64,000 nt of DNA from Sphingobacterium phlebotomi (GTDB lineage Bacteria > Bacteroidota > Bacteroidia > Sphingobacteriales > Sphingobacteriaceae). A program made the translations under genes and the position numbers. Shown here piece after piece: positions 27,306 through 36,642 of the stretch (within the stretch, counting starts at the first letter, position 1; every line of letters starts with the position of its first letter). The notes beneath the pieces were generated by a model. The model was not told where the DNA came from. It ran no database searches and saw nothing but the letters and a program-made list of their open reading frames with translations. Where the stretch lies: positions 248,001 to 312,000 of the forward strand of contig NZ_VTAV01000004.1 in the NCBI RefSeq assembly GCF_008180195.1. The letters are read 5' to 3'.

Positions 27306-29753
27306 ATGATGGATAACAGAAGAACATTCATAAAAAAAGCGGCTCTATTGGCGGGAGCAACCGCCGCCTATCACGCAATGCCCAGCTCTATACAGCGCGC
27401 ACTGGCTATCGAAGCCCCGGAAGGGAGCACTTATCTGGATGCGGAACACATCGTCTTCCTGATGCAGGAAAATAGGTCTTTCGATCATTGTTATGGCACA
27501 TTAAAGGGTGTACGCGGGTTTAACGATCCGCGTGCTCTCCAGCTTGACAACGGCTTACCGGTATGGTTACAAACCAATGCCAAGGAGGAGACCTTCCCAC
27601 CGTTTCGTCTGGATATCGAAAATACCAAAGCCACCTGGATGGGTTCCCTCCCGCATGGATGGCGTGACATGGTCGGCGCCAGAAACGACGGAAAGATGGA
27701 TACCTGGTTAGAGGCAAAAAAAGCCGGTAATCCAGACTATCAGCACATGCCCTTAACGATGGGCTATTACGCTCGACAAGACATACCGTTCTATTATGCC
27801 TTTGCCGATGCCTTCACTGTATGTGACCAACATTTCTGTTCCTCCCTCACCGGTACCAGCGCGAACCGATCTTATTTCTGGGCGGGTACCATACGCGAAG
27901 AACCCCATAATCCCGAGTCGACTGCCCACGTCGATAACGGGCAGATCAATTATCAAGATGTACGGTGGACCACCTACCCCGAACGATTGCAGAAAGCCGG
28001 AATCGACTGGAAAGTGTATCAGAACGAATTGAGCCTTCCCGTCGGGCTCACCCCTGAGGAGGAAGATTGGCTTGCCAATTTCACAGACAATAATTTAGAA
28101 TTCCATGCCCAGTACAATGTGCGCTTTCACCCGCCCCATCAACATTATATGGCTCAAGAAGCCCATCGTCTGCGAGAAACATTGAACGATAACATCACCG
28201 ACGACGAGCAGCAAAAGGTCCAGAAACGTTTGTCCCAACTCGAAAAAGACATGGCTTATTACACTCCCGAAAATTTTGAAAAGCTCGATCCGGTGGCCCA
28301 GGATATACATAAGCGCGCATTCGTTACGAACACAGCCGACCCAAACTATCACCGGCTCGAAACCATCCATTACCAAGATCATACAGGTGAAAAAAATGTA
28401 CGTGTCCCCCAGGGCGATATATTCCATCAGTTTCGCGAAGACGTAAAGAACGGAAATTTACCTACCGTATCCTGGCTCGTCGCACCCTGCCGTTTTTCCG
28501 ACCATCCCGGATCGCCATGGTATGGCGCCTGGTACGTTTCAGAAGCACTAGATATCCTGACAGCCAATCCAGACGTCTGGAAGAAAACCATATTTATACT
28601 GACGTACGATGAAAATGATGGCTATTTCGACCACGTGCCACCTTTTGTTCCGCCGCACACCGCCCGTCCGAATAGCGGCAAGACACCGCAAGGGATGGAT
28701 ACTGCTGCCGAATACGTTACCGCCGAACTCGACAGCCCCATTGGCTTGGGGTTCCGCGTACCACTGGTCGTCGCCTCCCCTTGGACCAAGGGTGGATGGG
28801 TCAATTCAGAGGTATTCGACCATACATCCAATCTCCAGTTTTTGGAGCATTTTCTAGAGAAAAAATTCAGCAAAAAAATCACCGAATCCAATATCAGCCC
28901 TTGGCGCCGACTCATCTGTGGCGATTTAACATCGGTTTTTCGTCCCATTCAAAAACAATCCGACGTTGCCCTTACACCTGTAAACCGGAATGCCTATGTG
29001 CAACGTATTTATTCTGCCAGAGAAAAGACAGTTCCGAATAACTTCCGGCCGTTAGATGCCGAGCAGATTCAATCATGGCGCCGCGGGGATGCCAACCAAT
29101 CGCTACTTCCCCTACAAGAAGAAGGCACAAAACCAGCTTGCGCGCTCCCGTATGACGTCGAAGTCAATGCGCACGTCGATGAGCGTGCAGGCGAACTTGT
29201 CGTACAGTTTTCCGTCGGCGGACAGCTTCGAGCTCACAAAGCCATCGGCGTTCCGTTTATCGCCCTCACGTACGACAGCTACAAGGATGGGTCGCGCAAT
29301 CGGGGTGTCTGGAATTTTGCGGTGTGTAGCCAAGAGCCGCTGACCTATAGCTGGAAACTAAACCATTTCCGGGACCACAGGTATCGGGTAGATATCCATG
29401 GTCCGAATGGCTTTTATCGATCATTCCAAGGCCCTATCACACCTGCAGTTACCAACATGGGAATCGTCCGTCAGAAACAGGATAAGCAAATGTTATCCAT
29501 CGATATGCGTCAGTCTGACGGTCCACATACCATCCGTGATCTCTCTTACGGGCAGGGCACACTGATCAAAAATACAGCCCAACGGCGCGTTGTAGAGATT
29601 GATCTCCGTAAAAGCCATGGATGGTATGATCTGGAGATACGTTCGCTAGACGACGAAAGGCAGGTCTATCGCTATGCAGGGCATCTGGAAACCGGTAAAT
29701 CCAGCATGACCGATCCGCTCATGGGATATGGGAAAGTTCCGCAGGGTTCCTAA
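27306..29753 (+). CDS. Tat-exported phospholipase C, phosphocholine-specific type
   Basis: 815 residues. A twin-arginine signal (MMDNRRTFIKKAALLAGATAA) is followed by the phosphoesterase domain with HIVFLMQENRSFDHCYGTLKGVRGFNDP, SSLTGTSANRSYFWAGT, PTVSWLVAPCRFSDHPGSPWYG and LTYDENDGYFDHVPPFVPP. Two C-terminal beta domains (about 610-800; DVEVNAHVDERAGELVVQFSV, RVVEIDLRKSHGWYDLEI) are as in PlcN/PlcH enzymes. It should cleave phosphatidylcholine or related lipids to diacylglycerol and a phospho-headgroup. Third gene of an ECF/FecR/SusC/SusD operon, which is an uncommon partner for that transport pair. A terminator follows. Confidence 0.92.
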   Translation: MMDNRRTFIKKAALLAGATAAYHAMPSSIQRALAIEAPEGSTYLDAEHIVFLMQENRSFDHCYGTLKGVRGFNDPRALQLDNGLPVWLQTNAKEETFPPFRLDIENTKATWMGSLPHGWRDMVGARNDGKMDTWLEAKKAGNPDYQHMPLTMGYYARQDIPFYYAFADAFTVCDQHFCSSLTGTSANRSYFWAGTIREEPHNPESTAHVDNGQINYQDVRWTTYPERLQKAGIDWKVYQNELSLPVGLTPEEEDWLANFTDNNLEFHAQYNVRFHPPHQHYMAQEAHRLRETLNDNITDDEQQKVQKRLSQLEKDMAYYTPENFEKLDPVAQDIHKRAFVTNTADPNYHRLETIHYQDHTGEKNVRVPQGDIFHQFREDVKNGNLPTVSWLVAPCRFSDHPGSPWYGAWYVSEALDILTANPDVWKKTIFILTYDENDGYFDHVPPFVPPHTARPNSGKTPQGMDTAAEYVTAELDSPIGLGFRVPLVVASPWTKGGWVNSEVFDHTSNLQFLEHFLEKKFSKKITESNISPWRRLICGDLTSVFRPIQKQSDVALTPVNRNAYVQRIYSAREKTVPNNFRPLDAEQIQSWRRGDANQSLLPLQEEGTKPACALPYDVEVNAHVDERAGELVVQFSVGGQLRAHKAIGVPFIALTYDSYKDGSRNRGVWNFAVCSQEPLTYSWKLNHFRDHRYRVDIHGPNGFYRSFQGPITPAVTNMGIVRQKQDKQMLSIDMRQSDGPHTIRDLSYGQGTLIKNTAQRRVVEIDLRKSHGWYDLEIRSLDDERQVYRYAGHLETGKSSMTDPLMGYGKVPQGS

Positions 29754-29759
29754 CCTAGT

Positions 29760-29789
29760 AAACACCCGAAGCGAACGCTTTGGGTGTTT
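29760..29789 (+). terminator. Terminator of the SusC-SusD-phospholipase operon
   Basis: AAACACCCGAAGCG / CGCTTTGGGTGTTT stem (one G-T pair) with a 2-nt loop, 6 bp after the stop. Confidence 0.85.
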
Positions 29790-29918
29790 GAAAATAAAAA
29801 GGTATTAAGCTTGCAAAGCCATTATAACACGTTTTTGACGACATTACAGTACGTACAAGTACATGTAAAGCTTATTTTTGTTTGACAATTGAAGAAATTA
29901 TCTTAGCTTGCTAAGCAT

Positions 29919-30653
29919 ATGGACAGATCGATGCACACTACTCACCTTTTCACCCTACGCTGGTTTACCTATTGTACGCTCCTACTCGTTGCACTACAGG
30001 CTTGTCAAACGCCGAGCAAAAGTGATACGCAGGTTACACAGGCAGACTCTTCCCGGCCAGAAAGCATGGATACCACCGCATCCGTGGCGAAGCCATACAA
30101 ACTGCAGCCCCAAGCAGTCAAATTCCTTTGGCGCGAAGACCGGGCCATGGATGGATATGATGTAACCGTCAGTACCATCGTGCTGGACGACGCCTATGTA
30201 GCCAGTATATCCGATCCGGAAAAGGCCGCACTAGGCTATGTGGCAACTTTTATTGGAAATGAATGTGCTTGGGACGGCAAGGCAGCTCCTGACCGCAGCA
30301 ACCTAAAATGTAAAATACTTACTGCATTGGATCTGGGCTACCAATGCTCCGACACCCACCTAGGCTTCCTGCGTCACTGGTTCCGCGGCGACAGCACCAC
30401 ATTGCAAAAACTAGAAAGCTGCCCTACGATCCCCGATGGTTCGACTATACAAGAAACGTTCGACAAGATTGACGTAGCGGTCGACGACAACGAAATTATA
30501 GTAACTTATACGGTTGTCAGTATCAACACCCGACAGGGGAAAACCTGGACCTGGGACGTTAAGGATCATTTCCAGTTGCATGACAACGGTCTTGCATTGG
30601 TCGAAACTGAAAGATCAGAACCGACGGCGGCTGATTTTAATGTTTCGATCTAA
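29919..30653 (+). CDS. Predicted lipoprotein, function unknown
   Basis: 244 residues with a hydrophobic leader and lipobox (LLLVALQACQTP, Cys at about 28), then a disordered Ser/Thr stretch and a globular domain of about 170 residues containing four further cysteines (NECAWDG, LKCKIL, YQCSDTH, ESCPTI) that could form disulfides. The C-terminal half (VDDNEIIVTYTVVSINTRQGKTWTWDVKDHFQLHDNGLALVE) looks beta-rich. I do not recognise the family. It precedes the LytTR regulator by 110 bp on the same strand. Confidence 0.7.
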   Translation: MDRSMHTTHLFTLRWFTYCTLLLVALQACQTPSKSDTQVTQADSSRPESMDTTASVAKPYKLQPQAVKFLWREDRAMDGYDVTVSTIVLDDAYVASISDPEKAALGYVATFIGNECAWDGKAAPDRSNLKCKILTALDLGYQCSDTHLGFLRHWFRGDSTTLQKLESCPTIPDGSTIQETFDKIDVAVDDNEIIVTYTVVSINTRQGKTWTWDVKDHFQLHDNGLALVETERSEPTAADFNVSI

Positions 30654-30763
30654 ACGCGTAGCACTTTTTATTTCACAACAAAATAACGTACTACTACCTA
30701 AAACTATTTTCCCCGCAATAATTCGATGGAATAGGCATAACGGTTCGGTTACTTTTGTATCCG

Positions 30764-31099
30764 ATGAATATGATATTAATTACGCATCTTTTCGTTGAAG
30801 AAGGTAAACGGCTACGACGCATCGCCGTACAGGATATCCGATACCTGAAAGCTGCAGGCGACTATACCGTAGTTTATGTAGACAAGGGTGAGTTTATAAG
30901 TTCATCAGGTATCGGCTGTATCGAACAAAAACTCGATCCATCCCGCTTTATGCGTGTGCACCGTTCGTTTATCGTCAATCTGGAATACATCCACGCTTGT
31001 CATCGGGATATCGGCAGGCTCTATCTTATGATGGACGATGGGCAGAAAATCGGGGTAGGAAAACGTTATATGCATCAGATCAAATCATTAATACTGTAG
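30764..31099 (+). CDS. Stand-alone LytTR-type DNA-binding protein
   Basis: About 111 residues from ATG 30764 (ATG 30770 also possible). The whole protein is a LytTR domain: RRIAVQDIRYLKAAGDYTVVYVDKGEFISSSGIGCIEQKLDPSRFMRVHRSFIVNLEYI...MMDDGQKIGVGKRYMHQIK. RVHRSFIVN and GVGKRY are the domain's strongest signatures. No receiver domain is present, so it is not a canonical AlgR/LytR response regulator. A consensus-like -7 box (TACTTTTG) sits at 30750-30757, only a few bases before the start. Convergent with the next gene. Confidence 0.88.
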   Translation: MNMILITHLFVEEGKRLRRIAVQDIRYLKAAGDYTVVYVDKGEFISSSGIGCIEQKLDPSRFMRVHRSFIVNLEYIHACHRDIGRLYLMMDDGQKIGVGKRYMHQIKSLIL

Positions 31100-31113
31100 T
31101 CGCTGCGTATTTT

Positions 31114-32448
31114 CTATATGGACGGCGAGCCGTTGCTAATTTTAAAATTCAACACCACAGTAGTTGACGGGGGAACCTCGCAGTTTTGTACATCCATTGG
31201 AAAGATTAGGCCCGAAAACGAACCTTCTATGTACTGGCCAACATCCGTCAGCGTAGCTGTTCCGTTAAATATATGGTCATTCTCACACGTACGGTAGAAA
31301 CTAACAGCATTACGCCTTTGCCCTCCACGATATGTTGTATAGTACAGCACGGCCTCGCCGCTGTCGGTGCCACCAGGGTAGGTGCCGGGGCCAGTACCAA
31401 AACACTGGAGGGTCAGGGTAATCGGAGACTCGTCTCCGCCTAACCGTATGTATACACTACCATTGACAAGTTTAGCATCGTTTCCAGTTTTGGATAGATC
31501 CTGCTCCACGCCATTCACGATGAGTTGAACAAGATTTTCGGGTACAAGCCGGATGGTCGTCAATAAAATAAGCTTTCCAAGCTTTCGCCGACCGCCGGGA
31601 GCGCCTCGGTCGCTGATGTAACCGTTCTTGCTCTCCACTTCGACCTGTATTTCCACATCCGTAGCTCTCTCGATCGTGGTCGGGGCGGTGTAAACCGCGT
31701 CACCGGGTACCATATTCGTGTTGATTTTGGGCGATAGCGATCCCGGTCCGGAGATAATCTTCCAACCGCTCACCGTCAAATCCTTAGAAAAGCCGATATC
31801 GTCCATTGCCGCTAAAGGAACACTATCGATGTGGCTTGTCGGCATGAGTTCGGCAAGTACCTGCTCCAGCAACTTCAGATTGACCGTTTCACCAGCACCT
31901 ACCGATTCTTTATCTTTCCGCAGCGACAGGAGGTCAAACCACACCCAGTCGCTGAAATGTGTCGTTTCAACCGTTAGTCGACGTTGCGAAACATTCAGTT
32001 CCGTAGAACTACCGCACCATGCCCCGTCGCGCCGCTGGAAGGCTACCATGCGCGTCGCTGGATTACCTTCGGCGTCCGGATCATACAAAAACGAGAGCTC
32101 AACAGGTTTATTAAAGCGGATACCCTCGGGCGTCAGCCGGAATGCAGGATTAGCCGATGTCTCGTCCAATGTATTGCCGATGGGCTGGATGCTGAACGTC
32201 GTCAGTTCGTCCACGGCGCCGGGCGGGATTTCCATTCGTATCACATCCCCATACAACAGGACGCCGCCATCGGGGCCGATCATTGCCGAAACGGCATCGC
32301 CCACAGGCTGTCCCTTGGGTTTAACTACCGGCTCGCCGAAAACAGGGTCGGGTTCCTCTGTCAATGGTGCGTCCTTATTGCAGGATGCCGCCAGCAAGAG
32401 CGGCAACATGATTGCAAATCGATAAACTGTTAACGTAAGCGAATTCAT
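31114..32448 (-). CDS. Large predicted lipoprotein with ZU5-like domain
   Basis: 444 residues from the ATG at 32448, giving MNSLTLTVYRFAIMLPLLLAASC as signal peptide and lipobox; the upstream extension is unlikely. The segment AMIGPDGGVLLYGDVIRMEIPPGAVDELTTFSIQPIG (about 55-95) matches the ZU5 pattern, and the following part to about 175 ends THFSDWVW, also typical. The C-terminal half contains beta-rich segments without a recognised family. Probably a surface protein; partner unknown. Confidence 0.75.
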   Translation of the reverse strand: MNSLTLTVYRFAIMLPLLLAASCNKDAPLTEEPDPVFGEPVVKPKGQPVGDAVSAMIGPDGGVLLYGDVIRMEIPPGAVDELTTFSIQPIGNTLDETSANPAFRLTPEGIRFNKPVELSFLYDPDAEGNPATRMVAFQRRDGAWCGSSTELNVSQRRLTVETTHFSDWVWFDLLSLRKDKESVGAGETVNLKLLEQVLAELMPTSHIDSVPLAAMDDIGFSKDLTVSGWKIISGPGSLSPKINTNMVPGDAVYTAPTTIERATDVEIQVEVESKNGYISDRGAPGGRRKLGKLILLTTIRLVPENLVQLIVNGVEQDLSKTGNDAKLVNGSVYIRLGGDESPITLTLQCFGTGPGTYPGGTDSGEAVLYYTTYRGGQRRNAVSFYRTCENDHIFNGTATLTDVGQYIEGSFSGLIFPMDVQNCEVPPSTTVVLNFKISNGSPSI

Positions 32449-32569
32449 GGGCTTTTTTATGCAAGTATCGGCGATTGCCGACAAATATTTTCGTCAATTT
32501 CGACGAACAATCAATAAGGGCGATAAAGAGCCAGAAAAGGCGGTAAACATAAACAAATACATATCCTGA

Positions 32570-33844
32570 CTATAAACTCCAATCCCCTCGATAAGGTCGA
32601 CTTCGCATCATATTGGCAAACGGATCGTCAAATTCCTCTTTTACTGGATCCCATCGCAATTTCCTTTGTAACTCATAAGCAATATTAACTGCGTTACAAA
32701 CTGTCGACGTACGCTGTCCGATCTCCACGTCACAAATTGGCTTCGAACGGCATTGAATAGCTTTCACCCAATCCTGATAGTGATTATCACTATAATACAG
32801 ACGCTTATCGTTAGCCGTTAGGTTATGTGTAGCAAGTGTCGTCGGATTTGTTTTCAAGAACGACCTACTTACCTCTATGATGCCGTCGGTCCCTATAAAC
32901 TGGATAGCATTAGGTTCTCCCCAATCAACATGATTGACACGTGTGCCCTGCTCATAAATATATGTTAACCCCTTTTCTGCCTGTGGAACCTTCGGCGGGA
33001 TAAATTGGACAGGCCCACTATTATCCATGCCTAAAGCCCATTGAATAATGTCAAACATATGTGCGCCCCAATCTGTAATATACCCTCCCCCAAAGTCTCG
33101 ATATCCTCGCCACCACGCCCATTTATCATCTTCGATCGGCGGTGATAAAATGGGATGATAACCGCGGTACAAAGAGGGGCCGATCCACATATCCCAATCT
33201 AAGTAATCCGGTATAGGAAAGGAAGGCAGATCACACTGTCTTACCGGTTCCCCTACCGACACGTTGATTTCTTTCACATCCCCTATATAGCCGTTATATA
33301 CCAATTCCGCCGCGTGTCTAAAGTTGAACGACGAACGTTGCATGCTCCCCGTTTGAAAAACAACCTCGTATTTTCTGGCCGCGTTCACCGTGGCTCTTCC
33401 TTCTGCTATGGTCAGGGCTAATGGCTTTTCACAATAAATATCTTTCTTTGCTTTCGCTGCGTCTACAGCGATCTGCGCATGCCAATGATCCGGTGTAGCG
33501 ATAACGACAGCATCCACCGAGGTCAATTCCAGCAGTTCTCGAAAATGTCGATATTTGCCGATAGAGGAGTTCGATTTTCCCACCGTACTTTGAGCAGTTG
33601 TAGCCGCTTTGGCGAAATAATCTAATTTCTTGTCATCCACGTCGCAAGCGGCTTGAATAATCACTTCCGGACAGCCGTTCAATCCGTGCAGCAAATTTAG
33701 ACTCTGTTTACCGACGCCGATAAAGCCCATTTGAATTTTGTCACTTGGTGCCAGGAATCCATTCCCGCCCAAGACACGCCGCGGAACGATGGTAAAAGCA
33801 ACCGCGGACTTCAAACCTATATCAATAAAATCTCTTCTTTTCAT
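32570..33844 (-). CDS. Gfo/Idh/MocA-family oxidoreductase, Tat-type leader
   Basis: 424 residues. The N-terminus MKRRDFIDIGLKSAVAFTIVPRRVLG resembles a Tat signal. The Rossmann domain (KIQMGFIGVGKQSLNLL, TPDHWHAQIAVDAAKAKKDIYCEKPLALT) has the family EKP motif, and GGYITDWGAHMFDIIQWALGMD is the C-terminal signature. Such periplasmic members oxidise or act on sugars, some as NAD-dependent glycosidases. It is the last gene of the GH31/GH29 locus and lies 15 bp after a fucosidase-family gene, so a role in processing a released sugar is likely. Confidence 0.9.
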   Translation of the reverse strand: MKRRDFIDIGLKSAVAFTIVPRRVLGGNGFLAPSDKIQMGFIGVGKQSLNLLHGLNGCPEVIIQAACDVDDKKLDYFAKAATTAQSTVGKSNSSIGKYRHFRELLELTSVDAVVIATPDHWHAQIAVDAAKAKKDIYCEKPLALTIAEGRATVNAARKYEVVFQTGSMQRSSFNFRHAAELVYNGYIGDVKEINVSVGEPVRQCDLPSFPIPDYLDWDMWIGPSLYRGYHPILSPPIEDDKWAWWRGYRDFGGGYITDWGAHMFDIIQWALGMDNSGPVQFIPPKVPQAEKGLTYIYEQGTRVNHVDWGEPNAIQFIGTDGIIEVSRSFLKTNPTTLATHNLTANDKRLYYSDNHYQDWVKAIQCRSKPICDVEIGQRTSTVCNAVNIAYELQRKLRWDPVKEEFDDPFANMMRSRPYRGDWSL

Positions 33845-33859
33845 TTTTTTGATATTACA

Positions 33860-35677
33860 TTAATTTTCTGTTGGCACAAGGCTTACGGCGCTAATTTCAG
33901 GCAAACCATTGCCATCGATTGTGGTCGCTTCGAGTACAAACGAGATGAATGGTTCCCCTATTGCTTTTTGTGGTATTTCGATCGTGCCCATTTTTACTTC
34001 TTCAAAGGATTTTCCTTCCTTCCCCTCAAAGCTATACGTCACCTTACCGGCGTCCGTATGGAAAACCACTGTTCCGCCCGTTGTTGATAATGGCAAATGC
34101 TGAATCAATACGTCGTATCGCCCAGGCCGTTGTATCTTTACCCTCCAAGATACTTTATCATCGGTATGCGTCCATCCCGCAAGGGCATTCGGACGTTTAA
34201 AATCATGCCTCGCACCACTTATTTTCATCCCATGTGTCGTATGGATGTCCGCATTATCGGCAGATAAGACAATCCTGCCATCCGATAATGCTTGGGCAAC
34301 ACTCTCTTCCACTTCGAGGGCACCCTCCACCTCCATCACCAACACCTTTGGTCCGTCCTCCAGCGAAAACGTAGGGACAGAAATTCCTAAACCCATTTCC
34401 TGCGGAACCACATCCATCGAACCATCTTTCGAATCCATCTCATAAAGGCTCTTCACGGCATTTTTTAACGGTACATTGATAACATTACCTTGCGGAATAT
34501 CAAATACATGTAAGTAAAGCTTGTCCCCTTTTATAGTACAATAGCCCCAATCCAATTTTCGAAAGGGACTCGCCTGCGTTCCATAAATAGATTCGCCGTT
34601 TACGGACATCCACTTTCCTACCCGCTCCAATATTTCCACCGCTTGATCTGGAATTTTGCCGTTACCGTCAGGCCCCACATTTAAAAGAAAATTTCCTCCC
34701 TTGCTAACGGTTTCCACCAATAGGCGCATAATCTGTGGGAAGCTTTTCCAGTTTTGGTCATGCGCACTATAACCATAACTTTCGTTCATCGTATGATTTA
34801 CTTCCCAATTCGTTCCGCTGATACCCGTTGGCGGCACGTATTTCTCAGGTGTTCCTATATCACCGTTCTTGTTCTCTAACCCATTCCAAAACCGATTGTT
34901 GATCAATATATTCGGTTGCCATTTAATAAGATCCGTCAAGATCCGTTTCGTCCCCCAGCTTTCACCTTCGTGTTCCTTACTACTAAAGTCAGCCCACAGT
35001 ACATCCAGTGCATCGTAATTGTTAGCCAATTCTTTGATCTGACCGTACATATAATCCTTATATCGTTCATGGTCGGGAACATGTCCTGTAGGATTTGGAT
35101 TTAACTGGAACGCTTCATACGAATCCGGATGCTGCCAATCCAGTAACGAGTAGTACGCTCCCGTTTTTAGCCCTTCCTGTTGAAATGCCTCCATAATTTC
35201 TCGGTATAGATCTCTTCCATCAGGCGACAGATTTGCTGTCCCCGTTACCTCATTGTGCAATGCAAAAGGTTGATCACTGTTAAATAAACTAAACCCTTCG
35301 TGATGTCGCGAGGTCAGAACCATATATTTCGCTCCCGACTTCCTGACCAACCTTGCCCATTGCTTGGGGTCAAAGTCCTGTAGCGTAAATTTAGGTTTCA
35401 AATGTTCTGTATATTGTTTACTGGGAATCTTACCCCAAGTCTGTATCCATTCCGCATAATGCTGCGGGTATGTTTCACCTTTAAAAACACCGCCGGCAGC
35501 ACTATATAGTCCCCAATGGATAAAAACACCGAAGCGGGCTTCTTGAAACCAAGCGAGACGCTTTTCCTGTGTTTCCAACCATCCCGGAACACCCTCAAAA
35601 GGTTCGGATTTACTTTGAGCAGTTAAATCGTTAACGGATAATAAAAGAAATAGATAAATGATGATCTGATATTTCAT
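33860..35677 (-). CDS. Alpha-L-fucosidase, GH29, with C-terminal beta domain
   Basis: 605 residues with a signal peptide (SVNDLTAQS). GH29 features: FGVFIHWGLYSAAGG, YMVLTSRHHEGFSLFNS, GAYYSLLDWQHPDS and LDVLWADFSS, whose Asp is the likely nucleophile, then GGNFLLNVGPDGNGKIP. A C-terminal extension of about 150 residues (SWRVKIQRPGRYDVLIQHLP onward) looks like a beta-sandwich that could bind glycan. It removes terminal alpha-L-fucose by a retaining mechanism. It is one of two GH29 enzymes in the locus; the two differ enough to suggest different linkages. Confidence 0.92.
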   Translation of the reverse strand: MKYQIIIYLFLLLSVNDLTAQSKSEPFEGVPGWLETQEKRLAWFQEARFGVFIHWGLYSAAGGVFKGETYPQHYAEWIQTWGKIPSKQYTEHLKPKFTLQDFDPKQWARLVRKSGAKYMVLTSRHHEGFSLFNSDQPFALHNEVTGTANLSPDGRDLYREIMEAFQQEGLKTGAYYSLLDWQHPDSYEAFQLNPNPTGHVPDHERYKDYMYGQIKELANNYDALDVLWADFSSKEHEGESWGTKRILTDLIKWQPNILINNRFWNGLENKNGDIGTPEKYVPPTGISGTNWEVNHTMNESYGYSAHDQNWKSFPQIMRLLVETVSKGGNFLLNVGPDGNGKIPDQAVEILERVGKWMSVNGESIYGTQASPFRKLDWGYCTIKGDKLYLHVFDIPQGNVINVPLKNAVKSLYEMDSKDGSMDVVPQEMGLGISVPTFSLEDGPKVLVMEVEGALEVEESVAQALSDGRIVLSADNADIHTTHGMKISGARHDFKRPNALAGWTHTDDKVSWRVKIQRPGRYDVLIQHLPLSTTGGTVVFHTDAGKVTYSFEGKEGKSFEEVKMGTIEIPQKAIGEPFISFVLEATTIDGNGLPEISAVSLVPTEN

Positions 35678-35688
35678 AGTTACTGCGT

Positions 35689-36642
35689 TTATAATAATGT
35701 TTTCTGTAATTTTTGTATTTTATTCTGAATGCGCATACTTTCTTTTTTTGCTTTATCAAGCGGCTTTCCCACAGGTAGCCCTGGCCGTTCATGCCCCGTA
35801 TATGTTAGCCACGCATTTTTTACTATTTCCTGTCGCTCTTCCAATAATTTATAAAGATGCGCATAATAAGACGTGTTGTCCAGACACGCAGCTAGAAAGT
35901 CTTTTGTGGCAAAGGTGTCATCAAAATAAGGAATGATACATTCGGCTATTAGGCGGTGACCTTCCAAACCAGGATGAATACCATCCTCTGCTAATTTAAA
36001 ATTAGGTTCACGTTTCTTTTTTTCCATTAGGTAGTCTTGCATAGGAAAGTGTATATCTATGACTTCCCAGTTTCTTTCCCTTCGTTGGTCGAGAAGCCAT
36101 TGTGCATACCGATTAAGCACGAGGTTATAGCCTTTAAGACCCCGTATAGGATCTTCATGGACACTTGGTGTAATAAAAACAATCCGTTTAACCTCTGCCG
36201 CTTTAAGCTTCGTATACAAACCGATCATCCCTTCTTTGTATCGCTGAAAATTCGACTCGCTAAACGGTTGATAGATGCCGTCATTCATACCATAGCACGC
36301 AAAGACAACATCCGGCTTTATCCGTTTGGTGACATTATCAAGCCTGCTAAACAGCCACGGCCGCACAAATGCTCCCTCCGCATGACCATCTTCACTAAGA
36401 CCCGAAACGGTTTCGCTCGGCAATCCCAGATTAATGGTTTCAATCTCTGAGGCTGGAAAAGCCGTTATCAAAAAACTTTCAAACAGGGCTACATACTGCC
36501 CCGCATACGTTATGCTATTTCCTAAAAATAATATCTTTTTGGCATCCCGTATAGGAAACGGAGTTCCCAAGGGGTGGTCCTGACCACGCCCCTCTACAGC
36601 AAAGCCTAAACATACAAGGAAGACAATACAGATACGATTCAT
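35689..36642 (-). CDS. SGNH/GDSL-family hydrolase, probable carbohydrate esterase
   Basis: 317 residues, signal peptide (to about GFAVEGRGQD). SGNH blocks: ILFLGNSITYAG (nucleophile Ser; the family GDS here is GNS), GLPSETVSGL, FACYGMNDG (Asn block), and EDGIHPGLEGHRLIAE (Asp-x-x-His). Such enzymes remove acetyl or other acyl groups from sugars. The start overlaps the stop of the upstream GH29 by 4 bp, so the genes are coupled. It probably deacylates the glycan before or after fucosidase action. Confidence 0.9.
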   Translation of the reverse strand: MNRICIVFLVCLGFAVEGRGQDHPLGTPFPIRDAKKILFLGNSITYAGQYVALFESFLITAFPASEIETINLGLPSETVSGLSEDGHAEGAFVRPWLFSRLDNVTKRIKPDVVFACYGMNDGIYQPFSESNFQRYKEGMIGLYTKLKAAEVKRIVFITPSVHEDPIRGLKGYNLVLNRYAQWLLDQRRERNWEVIDIHFPMQDYLMEKKKREPNFKLAEDGIHPGLEGHRLIAECIIPYFDDTFATKDFLAACLDNTSYYAHLYKLLEERQEIVKNAWLTYTGHERPGLPVGKPLDKAKKESMRIQNKIQKLQKTLL

